A DNA stretch of 64,000 bases, from contig VXBA01003715.1 in the NCBI GenBank assembly GCA_013399895.1, positions 1,062,757-1,126,756 on the forward strand, in the 5' to 3' direction. The position numbers and the translations under genes are program-made. Below the pieces are notes generated by a model that searched no databases, was not told the DNA's origin, and was given only the letters and a program-made list of their open reading frames with translations. Of the stretch, positions 40,379 to 51,269 are shown one piece after another (position 1 is the stretch's first letter; every line of letters begins with the position of its first letter). This stretch comes from Serilophus lunatus. Its lineage: Eukaryota > Chordata > Aves > Passeriformes > Eurylaimidae.

Positions 40379-43300
40379 CTGTGCTGTGCCAATCTAAGAG
40401 GCTCTGGATACCAGAGAAACGCAACAGCTGCCTATGCTGGAATCACTACTCAACAGTCACCACCTCTGCTTTCAGCAGTGGCCATGTGCCTGGGCAATCC
40501 TGGGAGAGCAGTGTGACGCTGCCTACAGCCCACACTGCCAGTGGGCAGAAGTACTTCCCTGACAGAAAGTGCCCATCAGCCCAGCAGTCTCGGCAGAGGA
40601 GCAACACGGGCAGAGTGGCACCATCTGAAGGAAAGAGAAAACAAGGTCTCAGCAAGACTGAAGATCTGGATGTTCATAATTAAAATGCTTAGACGGTACT
40701 TTTGCTTCTCTTTAGAAGAGACAAGCTGTTTCTAATAAAGGATCATTTGAGTCACTTAAAATGTTGTTGATTTATGATTTTTTTCCATGTTACTCCAAAA
40801 CTGAAGGCCCCCTTGCTGAAATAAAAATTGGTTTTGGGAGGGCTAGGATGTTAGAATAAGTTTTTATATAATTTCTTTTAACTCAGGTAAGACTCACCTT
40901 TACGAGTGATTATGACACCTTTTTCTTGCCAGCATAATCTTTTCTGGAAAAGAGTTTATTTTCTTGGCTATCTTTAATTTATCCAAACACTGCTAGAAGA
41001 CAGACACCATACATGCATGCTCCCAAATCAGGACCTTACTTTTTCCAAACTACAACTTTAAAAAACAACTTATCCGAATCATAGAAAGGGCAAAGCGAGA
41101 AAAACACATGAACAAAAAGAACCAACCGAACGAACAAACTTATAGAATTGTTCTCTCTTTTTTTCTGTTGAGATTACATAGTTATAGTTACATTTATGCT
41201 TCTGAACTGAAAAAACTTCCAGAGTTGCTTTTGTTGCAACAATATATGTGAATTAGCCCACTGAAACGAATCACAACAACCGCACGGAAACAAAGCCAAG
41301 GGATTCAGTGCTGAACGCCCTGGCACACTGGGCACCCCTGCCCACGCCAGACTGACAGAGACAAGGCAGTCACTGCCTCTTCTCATTCCTCCCTTCTCTT
41401 TCCCAAACCCAGTTAGAAAATGCTCACTGACAAATAGCAGACTTTAGCTAACAAATCACAGCTCGCTTTTAAATTAGAAAAAAACCCCTGGAAAATACAT
41501 GAAAAATTGTCATCAAAGCATGCAGTTAACATTTCAACCAAGGAACTATGAAACAACAAAAAATTGGTAGGGGAACGAATACAGTGTTTTTCTTCACATA
41601 CTAAAGCTTCCCTTCTCTGATAGCACACTTGAGAAAAATGTCTTATTTAAGAATTTTCTAGATTAACAGACATTTTGATGAAGGCTTTTCAGTGTTTGTT
41701 GGCAGTGGAGATGGGAGTGTCCAAAACACCTGTATCAGGTACAAAACATGCACCGTTGATATTCAAGTAATTAAATCATTATGAGTTCCACAATTTCCTT
41801 GAATATTTATAGGCATATGAAGACCAAAGTGATAGGTTTGGATTTGGGGGTTGCATCTGTTTTAAGGCATCATAGCAAGAACTCTAAAATCCACCAAAGC
41901 CACAGTCTCTGCTATGATCCAATAGCATAATATAACCCTGTGCATTCCATGGAAAACAGTGCTTGCAAAACACCACAAAGAAATTTTCAACCTCAGCCCC
42001 TTGCCCTCTGTAGCCATGCAAGCATTCTGCTCCCACTTGAAATCAGTTATTCATGGGCATTGGCCTCTGCTTATGCAAAAGCTGGGCAGTTCTTCCCAAA
42101 TCAGAGCAAGTTACAACTCCCTGTGCCAGTCCATGACCTAATTCTGAACTACAAAGTCATTTGAGTTTCTTGGCCTTCTGGTTTTAGTGGAAAGTTCATT
42201 TGGAGCTTTTCCCCACCACTCCGGAAATCCAAAGTTTCAAAACAAGAAGACCATCCCATTTAAGAGATTTCACATGATGCAGTGCTATCAGGCATTATAA
42301 ATATCCTATGTTAAAGCCCTTGATCTGCACTTTTACTGAATGCATCAGAGCTAAAATCAAATTATGGGAACTCTTACGTATGAATCTTTCTATAGATTTT
42401 ACTTCCTCATTGTTGGTGAGAAAAACCTGAATGACAGCAATGTATTGTCTGAGGAATAGCAAGCAGGTAGCACCATAATTTATCTTTAAACGATACTGTA
42501 ATCCAGCCAGACACCTGCTTGCTTATGACCGCAACACTATGCAGAAATCTACCAACAACTACTGGAAAGGAAACACTAGGGAATGTCTTTACAGTATCAG
42601 TATGGAGAAATCCTAGGGTTTGTGCATTACATAGAGTGTGTTCAGCTACTTGCCATATAGCTTGGAGGTAACCAAAGGGCTGAGATTCTTTTGAAGGTCA
42701 TGGGAAGGTCAAATGGAGGTAGGGAGAATTTGGATGTTGAAACAGCAAAGGGAAAAGACATCACAGAGAATTTTTTCTTTCATGTTTTTCCTGAAACTCG
42801 CTGTGGGACCACACATCACAAAAATCCCTCTCTGATTTCCATCATGAACCAGGGATCATGGAGGAAACTATGTGAAGGAGAAATTAATGAAGTGCATTTC
42901 TCTCTTACCTTACTTATCCATCTGTTCAAAGCAGAATAAAAGAATTGCTTCCCCTGCCTCCACCACACTGCACCTTAGCCTGGGAATCACTGATGATAAT
43001 GCCAGAGCCAAGAAGCCACAGAAGTATTATTTTTCAGAATCTTTGCTTGTAAAAGTTGATTTCAAAATCAAGCTGTCTTTGATAGTAGGCATGAGACACC
43101 AGAACAGCAGAAACCAGCAAAATAGGGTTTCTCTTAAAATGGGCAAATAAAGCAGATTTTCTTCTTTTCTCATCAAACAAGAATTCACTAGACTATTTTA
43201 AGTCAATTTTAACATCAGATGTAAGCTCTGTTACTAACTCTATTGTTAAGATAGGCATTTTGTTAAGGACTGCTAATAGTAATTATTAAATACACATACA

Positions 43301-43854
43301 ACTAAAAAAACACCACTAAACTAGTTAACAGTAGCAAGTTATATTAGAACTGAGCAGAGTGACTATCAAGGTAAAGGATTCTTATAAACAACTAACACCA
43401 CAAACAAAAAGCTTCTTAAGTATTTAGCACCTAAATGCTCAAGATTTAAGCCTGGGTGTCATCTTCTCAAGACCTGAAAAAAATGGAAATAATTAAATTC
43501 CTTGTTGTTCAATTATAGCAGTGCACAATGAATTAAATACCAGCGACAAAAAAAAATAAATCACCAAGACAAGGAAACTGGCCATATTTACAGTTTTCTA
43601 AAATAAAACAGGTTTAGCAAAATAGTTAGATTGGAAGCCAAACACATTTTACACTGCCTTGAGGAGTTTCTACAAAGGAAACTCAGCAGCATACCCTGAA
43701 GATGCCTGCCATAAGCCATAGGAGTTTTGCTTTTGTATAGAGCAGGATCTTACTTACATAAACAGGCTCTTCAGCACTACAGTAATACAAGCAACCAATA
43801 AAGTGGCATTAAAAATAAAATTAAGTGATGTTCACTCATTCACTGTCAAGGAGT

Positions 43855-44552
43855 TGCACAGAATAACCAGGTTGGTAGGGACCTCAGAAAGCCTCTAGTC
43901 CAACCTCCTGCTCCATGCAAGGGCAGTTCTTGAGTCTGATCGGGCCATTATCAGCTTTGTCCAGACAGGAAAGAAACATTGCAGGGATGGTGTTCTCCCG
44001 GCCTCTCTGGGCAACCTGCACCAATGTTCAACTGGCTTCATGTGAACGATGCCTTTCTTTATGCCAAGCCATAACTTCTCTTATCTTAGTTTATTAAAAG
44101 TATCTTACTCTCCTGCCACATACCTCTGTGAAGTACCTTGCTCTGTCTTCTCAAAAACCTGCCCACAGGTACTGGGAGGCTGTCACCATGTCCTCACAAA
44201 TCCACTTCTTCTGAAGAAGCTCAGCTTCATGACCCTCTCTCTCGTGGCAAGTCCCTCAGCCCTATCCAACCTGAGGACCTTCTGCTCAGTTCCCTCCAGC
44301 TTACCAATATCTCTCCCACACTCTGGGCACAAACCTGGATGCAGTATTTCAGGTATGGCCTATCAAATGCCAAGCAGAACCAATCAACCATTTCCATCGC
44401 TACCTGCTCCAGAAAATCGCAAAGGGGTGACCTCTCGTGCTGCCAGGACACCACACGCTTGTGCCTAGCCTGTTGTCCTCCACATTCCCCTGGTCCTTTC
44501 CAGGAGAGCTGCTGCCCCAGGAGTCACCCTCCACCCTGTCCCAGAATGCTGT
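43855..44552 (-). mobile_element. Old CR1 LINE copy, 3' part
   Basis: On the plus strand the block begins CACAGAATAACCAGGTTGG, then TAGGGACCTCAG and TCTAGTCCAACCTCCTGCTC: the reverse complement of a CR1 3' end. It continues with CCTCTCTGGGCAACCTG (44006-44022) and, near 44320-44350, a GGGCACAAACCTGGATGCAGTATTTCAGG-like stretch split over several repeats of the family. These are classic antisense CR1 landmarks. It is clearly more diverged than the pair at 21944-22648 and 30658-31795 and belongs to a different subfamily. The plus-strand frames of 139-140 codons across it are chance readings of the antisense strand. Confidence 0.85.
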
Positions 44553-47500
44553 TTATATAAAATAAAGGGCATGTTAGAAGGATAGTAACAGGCAGGGATT
44601 TCTTCATTTTAAGCTGGGGTGTGTTATCATTCCTCACGTTCTGACAAGGCTGTCTCGATGACACAGGCTGCAGCCCTTTCACCCAAGACAGTGATTAACA
44701 TAGCTGGGAGAAGTTTCAGCTGTCAATTCTGATGTCATGTTATTAGTGCCGTAGCAGCTCCTGTACTCATTGTGATCTAAGGGATTGAGTGAAGCAAGGA
44801 AAGACAGTTTTTTTTTCTTTAAATGGTATCTTGGAAGGAGAAGGAGGGAAAGCTTAGATCTTCACAGTCTGCATGCTAAAGTGTTCATACCTTCTCCCAT
44901 GCAGCTTCCCTTTTAAGTGACACTTTCACAACTAAAAATGGCTTTTTCTGAAGCATCATTAAAAAAATTGTTCTTGTTAGAATGTTTGCAGAGAAACAGT
45001 GCACAGATGTTTTCATTCATGGACAAAAAGCTTCTAGCCTGGTAGATTTTCCAAAGAAAAATGATGCAGTTTTTATAACCTGTCATGAAATACCACATCC
45101 TAGATCAGACAACACATTTTAAAAGCTAGAAAACTATTCTGCTGTATTGACCTACTATATCTCCTCCATACTTTGAAAAGGTTCTACTTTAATTTCTAGA
45201 GGACCAATGTTGTCCTTAAAAGACAAAAAATTAAAAACGTAGTTAACACTAGAAGAACAAGTGCAATGAGGTTACATACCTCCACTAACTGATCTGCACT
45301 ACCAATTGCATACTGGCATCCCAGACTGGTCTCAAGGGCAGATATTTAACCTATTTTAGAATTTTGGTACTGAAAGTAGAAATTAATTCAGTTTTAAGGC
45401 AATTAAGAGTTCAATCCTGCATTTCCTGACATGATCCCTTTTGCTATAGTAATGTTGTTCTGATTATTCTCACCCTTGTGCCAAGCACTACTTGTAACAT
45501 GTCTTAAATGGATTTCACGACAAAGGAATTGGGTTCATGCATACAGGACAGGTTGGCTGCCAGGCAACTGGAAGAAGAAAAAATTTCTAGAAGGTGGTAG
45601 TCTGACAGAGTCAGAGAGTTCGGGCATGTTCTTCCACCCCCTTTAAATCAATTTAGTTTTCATTCCACTGAATGACTAACTTAGCCAGAATGAAGAGCAT
45701 GTCCTACCTCCAGACCCTAAATGCTGCCTAGAAGAAGTTGTAGAGATAGCAGTGAAGAATTCCTCTCCAAGTCCAGTCCCTATAACTACGGTAAAGTTAA
45801 TTTGCAGTCACACCCGTCTAGGGCTAGACACCATCCACACACCTTTTGACTCTTCATGGCTGCCTTACAGACACTGTGCAAAGGACTCATCTGGCCTATG
45901 CTTCAGCTTGTCCACAAATCAGGCAACTTGTCTAACCCATTTGCACAGATTTCTTCTCGTCTGAGAATACACTTGCTCACTTTAATAAATTCATTTCTAA
46001 TACATTATGTAAAGTATACAGGTAAGACACTCTTCCAGCAGAGGAAAAAGAGCAAAAAAGAAAGGCTAAATGCTGAGAAATTTGAACTGCAGACATTGCT
46101 TGGAGACTTATTCAACAACTTCTCTATATTTGGTTAATAAAACCATGCACTTAGAACTTGATGCAACATTCTACACTTAAATAGTTGTATTCAAATATGC
46201 TCATAAGGCAGTCAAAACTGAATTCTCTGGAAATGCTGGCTGGAGAAGATGTTTGTTACATTTGATCCATTCCTATCCAAATAACAGCAAGACAGCAGTG
46301 GATCCCAAAGGTCCCAGTCTGGCTAGAGGCATCACTGTTCTAAGAAAATGTTCAAAGGAACTAGAGTCCCTATTCAAGTCCCTATTCTTAAAATCAGCTT
46401 CATAGTAAAGGAAAAGTAGGTGTCTACATATATTTGAAAATAGAAACACTCCTGTGGGACTCAGGTTGCACGCATACTGAGTGAATCAGCTTACCCAATA
46501 CTTTTCATCAAAAGAGCTTTTTCACTGATGTTTCTCAAACGTCATACCACATTATGAAAATTATATAAACAAACTTGGGCATTACTCAAGTTCCAGACCT
46601 CTACTGCAGATATTGCAAACAAGTCCTTCACCAACCAGGAAAGGCTTTGTCAATGATCTACCTTCAACTGCCTTTAAGTTTCATTTTTGCAGTGGGAGCC
46701 TCAGCTCTCCAGCACTTTATCCACACCCAATAGAGACACCCTATTAAAAACCTTCTTTCAAGACTTGGGGCACAAGACAGTCACATGAGGTTTATTTGCC
46801 CGAGTGACTTCCCTGGATTTATGCCCCTCATACACTTCCATAGAGATGGGAAAGCAGAAGGTGCATGCCTATTCTGATGTAGGATGTGATACATCCAGAA
46901 ACACTAAGGAATGCACGCGGCTCTCAGAAGCAGCATCACTGTTACAACTTAAAACTACCACCTTCAACACAGAAATCTCACACAGCTAAGTGTTTTGCTA
47001 GAAGGAAAAAAGAAGATAACCCACGAACACCCAAAAAACCCTTCTGGCTCTGATAAATCTCTCCTTAACAAGAGACTTTTCAAGGGGAATATATATAGGA
47101 AAAAAGCAGCACGCTTATTAGAAGTTGATGAGGTTTAGTCTACACACACCTAGAGGGAACAGCAAAGTCAAATGCTGGTCATACAGGACAGAAAAACATG
47201 ACCTGTTTATTATTACCATACAACTATAAAGGAAGCATCCTTATCAGCTGGCAGAGTTTCTAAGGAATGTAAGTCTATGGAAAAGCCATCCCTAATTGAA
47301 CCAAGTCTCAGCAATGAGTAGAAAGCATATTAATGAGGCACAGCTAGGAGACAGGATGAGGAGATAACAATACCCTTAGGAATTACACTGGTGTTAAATG
47401 CAACTTTATTACTCTATTACTCTTCTATGAATCTTTATGGCAATAACGCTGTTTATACAGATGTTCTTTCAACCATCAGTTATTCTAGCTTAAAAACACA

Positions 47501-50239
47501 TACAGGGAACCTTGGCATTTTAAGATTACAGTCCATTAGATTAAATTAGATTTGTTATTTTTCTGTAACCCACTAGGTTTTAGGAGACTGATATATGCTT
47601 TCAGTGAAACTGAGATGCATTAACTGAAATGAGATACCACACCTTTAATAATGCAGAATGGTGTGGCTGTCTCACAGGGTTTTTCATTTGGTGCCTTTAT
47701 TTTAACTCCTCTGTGTGCCACTAACATGGTGCACTTCATCACTAAGAGGACATTCTTCATTTCAACAGCACATCCAAGCTAAACTAAAATGATAGGAGTG
47801 GTTTACTGTTACACAGTGAGATGCACAGTTGAGATTTATGCAAAATTAAGCAAGCCCAAACTCTGGTTTCCCACTCAAGGTAGACTCACGAACAAAGCTG
47901 AAAGTCCACGGAATTCCAAATGCCACCTTCTGCAACACACAGACAAGACCAAAACTATCACCACTAAAAATGCTCTTTTACAAAACACAGACTGATAATT
48001 ACATAAACAGCCTTGGCAGTAAGAGAACTCTGGCCTTTTATCCTACTCAGGCACACCTCAGGACTACTTGGTCAGAGGATTATGACAAGGATTCAACCAA
48101 ACTTCAGTGAAACTTAGACTACCCTACCCTGTAGCATGCAGATTAAAGTAATGCTGGGCAGAGGAAACAGAAGGCTTCTGGCACCTAGAAGACCAGCTCT
48201 GGTGAAAGGTCACAACTCAAAGAAGTAAAGACAAGATCCCTAAGATCTCTGGACCAGAGGAAGGGAAGTACCTCGACCCTTGCAGGTCTAAACATTCATT
48301 ACTTTATGTCTTGGCTCCCCATCTGTAGAAAGAGGACATCCTCCCTTTCCAGCCCACAGGGTGGATTCCTGTCAGCCCTATGCAATGGTAACAGAACTCA
48401 CATGAGGATTTAAACCAGATGAGAATCCAGCAAGTTACACAACTTAATTGTTAAAAATAAAATTGTACAGCAAGCTCAGTTTCCAATCTGTCCATTTCTA
48501 CTTCAATTTCCTTGCATGGCATTATTTTACATCCTAAACAGGTTTTAAGCTATCTCACAGTTAACATCCTCACTAGATTGTCTTCTCTGTACTATGGGTC
48601 CACCAGCCCTGCTTGCAACTATAACAACTTATTTTCATTTGAGAGAGATATAATTTAAAATGGTCAGAAGAAAGCTGGAAGACACAACACATGAGACATT
48701 TCCTAACATCTCTAGGGCAAAGAATAAATTGGTGAGAGACAAGTACAGAGCCAGCTGAAGCAGATGGATATAGTAGGCAGGCACAGCATGACCCCCATTT
48801 CTGCTTTTCACCCGAATCAATAGGGCTTGGCACACTGAATGTTGATACCTGTATCACTCCTCAATTTTGTATTTCAAGATTGTTGTTGCTTTTTAATAAT
48901 TTTGCACTAACATGTCGAGTTTTGCATAACTCAGTCCAAATCATCCAGATTTTTGGAAGAGATAATAACCCTCACGCTCTAAAGTTTATGCCAAACTGGG
49001 ATTAAAAGGAAGTAATATGTGTTAGGCAAATTAAACTACATTTGCTTCACTGGCAGCTTCTTCCTCCTTCCTCTTAGCAGAAGCATCAGCTCTGGGCATT
49101 GGTGGAAAGGCAGATGCTTCCCTCTTGCACCATAGCCATGGCAATTCTCCAGGCTCCTGACACACTCCTTCAAGCAAGGGGATGATGGCAACATGAACAG
49201 CACATTACACTGTCATTCATGTATCAAACAGATTTAAAACAGGGAGGAAGCACAAGAATTTATAGGCAGCTTCCATTGTACACATGGACCCCTTGGGCCC
49301 ACATGAAGGACACATGCAGTTAAAGAGCCCTTTTGCTCTGCTCACTAGGTCCAGGATAGCACAATATATACGCATGAGACCTCCTGTCACAGTGAACTGT
49401 GGAGTAAACTGTCCAAGAAAGAAGTTTCTCCTTATGCACAAGTTTCTGCTCTTCTATAGGAAGATTTATTGTCCCTTAATTACTATCATGCCTGCAGTGC
49501 CTGGTGACAGCTTTGTTACCTACAGAGAACTGCCTCACCATTGAGATCGTGGCTTCACTAGCACTCAGCAGAACTCATGGTCACAAAGTATTTTTATACC
49601 ATATGTATGATGGAGTCATGTGCATCTCCTTTGGTCCTCTATCATAAAGAAGGCTGTATAGAAACTGCCATATTCACCTTCTCAAGACAAAGGGTGTTGA
49701 TGTGCACTTCACTTTTCCTCTTCCAGGCTTCATACTCACCTTTCCTTGGCACAAAAGCCCTTCTTTTCCCATTCCTCGTTGTCCCTTTGCCTTCGGTCCT
49801 ACACCAGCCAGATTATCTTGTCAGGGCCAATTCCCTGAAGTCTGACACAGCAACCTTTCTGAATCACATTGGAGTGAACTATCACAGCCTGAAACTTATA
49901 CGGCTTCGGGGAATCTTTAAGTCACAACAATTTTAACAGCCATTTGCCTAACCACTGTCAGGAAAGAGAATGCACTGAGGCTTTCTAAAAGCTGCAGATT
50001 AAATTCAAAGCCCACAACTGAAGGGAGCTGCTCTGCTGGTATCTGGGTTTACGCCACCTTCACGCGTGTTCTGTAGCGGTAATCAGACGGAGAGCTATTT
50101 AAAGTGTCTCTATTGTCACATGCCAAAATATTTAAGTATTAAATTTCATCCACCACCTGCCCGTTTTTGCGTTTTATGGCAGGACCAAACAGCAAGCACA
50201 TCTATTTTTCTGCCCTGCCTGAAGAGCGAGACCAAATAG
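44553..50239. other. Intronic stretch without recognised gene, up to the CpG island
   Basis: AT-rich non-coding DNA. No named repeat or exon is visible. The open frame of 119 codons at 49577-49936 (plus) has no recognisable domain. Confidence 0.6.
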
Positions 50240-50810
50240 CGCTCTTTGGCTCGGCTGAGGGACGGTAGCAGGGGCTGCAGGGCTGTCCCTGGCCCCGCAG
50301 CGGTGTCAGCCCGCCCGCCTCCGGCGCACTGCGGAGCGTCACCCGCGCGGCCGCCACCGCCACCCGCGGAGGGGGAAGCCGGCGGGGAGCGGGGACGGAG
50401 GGTCCCGCTGGGTCAGGGGGGTCCCTGCCGCCCCCGGAGCTCCGTGGGGGGACGAGGAAGCGTCCGCTCCGCGCACCTGCCCCGCTCCTGTTTACAGCCG
50501 CCCCGTTCATCCCCACGCCGGGGGCGGGGAGAGGAAATGCGATTAACAGATTAAGTTTGGAAAAGACGGGAGGGGGGCAGGGGCCCATCGAAAGGCGCGC
50601 ACCCTGCGCGGCGGCTCGCTCGGCCTCGGCTGCTTTCTCCGCAGCGAGAAAAACTGAGGAGAGCGGTAGGGAGGCCGGGAAGAAGCTCAGAGTGGAATAA
50701 AATGCCTACAGTCCCGGCGACCGGGAAGGGGGGAGGGAAGGAAGGACACCGGGTCGTCCCGCGGGATGTCCCCGATGGTGTCAGGCGCCTGCATCCCTGC
50801 CATCCCGCGG

Positions 50811-50816
50811 GCTTAC
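50811..50816 (-). other. LIMCH1: 5' splice donor of LIMCH1 exon 1
   Basis: On the minus strand the exon ends ATCGAG and is followed at once by GTAAGC, a strong match to the vertebrate donor consensus. The junction falls between codons (phase 0), which agrees with the protein continuing directly into the calponin-homology domain in a downstream exon. Confidence 0.8.
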
Positions 50817-50912
50817 CTCGATCCACTTCTGAGCCTCGGTGAAGGCCAGCTCAGGCTGAGGGGGTTCAGGAGGAGGCTGAACCTCTCCCAGCTCCAGCCC
50901 AGGACTGGCCAT
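50817..50912 (-). CDS. LIMCH1: LIMCH1 first coding exon (N-terminus, 32 codons)
   Basis: Read on the minus strand, an ATG at 50912 opens a 32-codon frame. It ends exactly at a codon boundary (phase 0) in front of a GTAAGC splice donor. The peptide starts MASPGLELGEV, continues through a Pro/Glu-rich stretch and ends ELAFTEAQKWIE. From memory, the N-terminus of vertebrate LIMCH1 (LIM and calponin-homology domains 1) has the same layout: a short acidic, proline-rich lead, then an AF-S/T-EAQKWIE segment that opens the calponin-homology domain in the next exon. LIMCH1 is a cytoplasmic actin-stress-fibre protein reported to activate non-muscle myosin II. Start choice: no other ATG occurs on this strand between the exon and the TATA-like element near 51225. 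Kozak context is moderate (C at -3, G at +4). The rest of the gene is outside the window. The paralogue LMO7 is the main alternative, but its N-terminus as I recall it differs. Confidence 0.82.
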
Positions 50913-51195
50913 CTGCAGGGCCCCGGTGCGCCGCGGCTGCGGCGGGGTAGAAGGCAGGCACCGAGCCGCCAGCCCGGGGTGAGCCGCGGCCGCAGCGGGG
51001 GGACGCCGGAGGCCGCTGCCTGCCTCTCCCTGCCTCGCAGCCGCCGGGGCGGGGGCCGGGGACGGCGGCTCTCGGCAGCCCGGCTGGCTGCAGCTCGCCT
51101 GCGGTAACCTCTCTCCGCCGGTGCCCCGTCCGCCCTGGCGGCTCGGTCCTCCCTCGCCTGCCGCCCCGCCCGCCCCGCCGGCGGAGCTGCGCTGC
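50913..51195 (-). other. LIMCH1: Predicted 5'UTR of LIMCH1 exon 1
   Basis: These GC-rich bases lie between the predicted start site near 51195 and the ATG at 50912. No ATG occurs on the minus strand in this span, so the exon-1 ATG would be the first one met by a scanning ribosome. The far boundary is an inference from the TATA-like element. A splice within the 5'UTR cannot be excluded. Confidence 0.45.
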
Positions 51196-51269
51196 GCTGC
51201 GCTGCCCTGAGCTGCCAGCTAAAAATAAAACAGACGGGCGAAGCCGCTTTGCCTTCAGCCCATGCAAAT
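51186..51269 (-). promoter_or_regulatory. LIMCH1: Probable LIMCH1 core promoter: octamer plus MEF2/TATA-like box
   Basis: Read on the minus strand, an ATTTGCAT octamer (51262-51269) is followed after about 30 bases by TTTTATTTTTAG (51219-51230). The plus-strand form CTAAAAATAA (51219-51228) fits the MEF2 consensus perfectly and could also serve as a TATA-like element. This is the only AT-rich spot within the island core. If it works as a TATA box, transcription would start near 51190-51200 and give a 5'UTR of about 280 bases with no upstream ATG. A (GCTGC)4 pentamer repeat at 51186-51205 sits at or just after the predicted start. The motifs are seen directly; their function and the start site are inferred. 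Confidence 0.5.

Larger units (their letters stand above)
31796..43854. other. Intronic stretch without recognised gene
   Basis: AT-rich non-coding DNA. It holds the long A/C-rich tract at 39526-39664 and the palindrome cluster at 40336-40378. Several frames of 100-115 codons (for example 36125-36430, 36922-37248 and 40336-40683 on plus) have no domain I recognise and look like chance. Confidence 0.6.
1..50816 (-). other. LIMCH1: LIMCH1 intron 1 (5' part, runs off the window)
   Basis: All sequence beyond the exon-1 donor, towards coordinate 1, is read as one intron of at least 50.8 kb. No open frame in it resembles the calponin-homology segment expected in exon 2, and none resembles another gene. 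It is AT-rich and holds CR1 fragments, two LTR-like blocks, simple repeats and one assembly gap, each listed separately. Small exons of alternative LIMCH1 transcripts or non-coding RNAs could be hidden here and would not be visible by reading alone. Confidence 0.7.

Noticed and set aside
44049..44560. Two overlapping plus-strand frames of about 140 codons.
   Set aside because: They lie on the antisense strand of an old CR1 copy.
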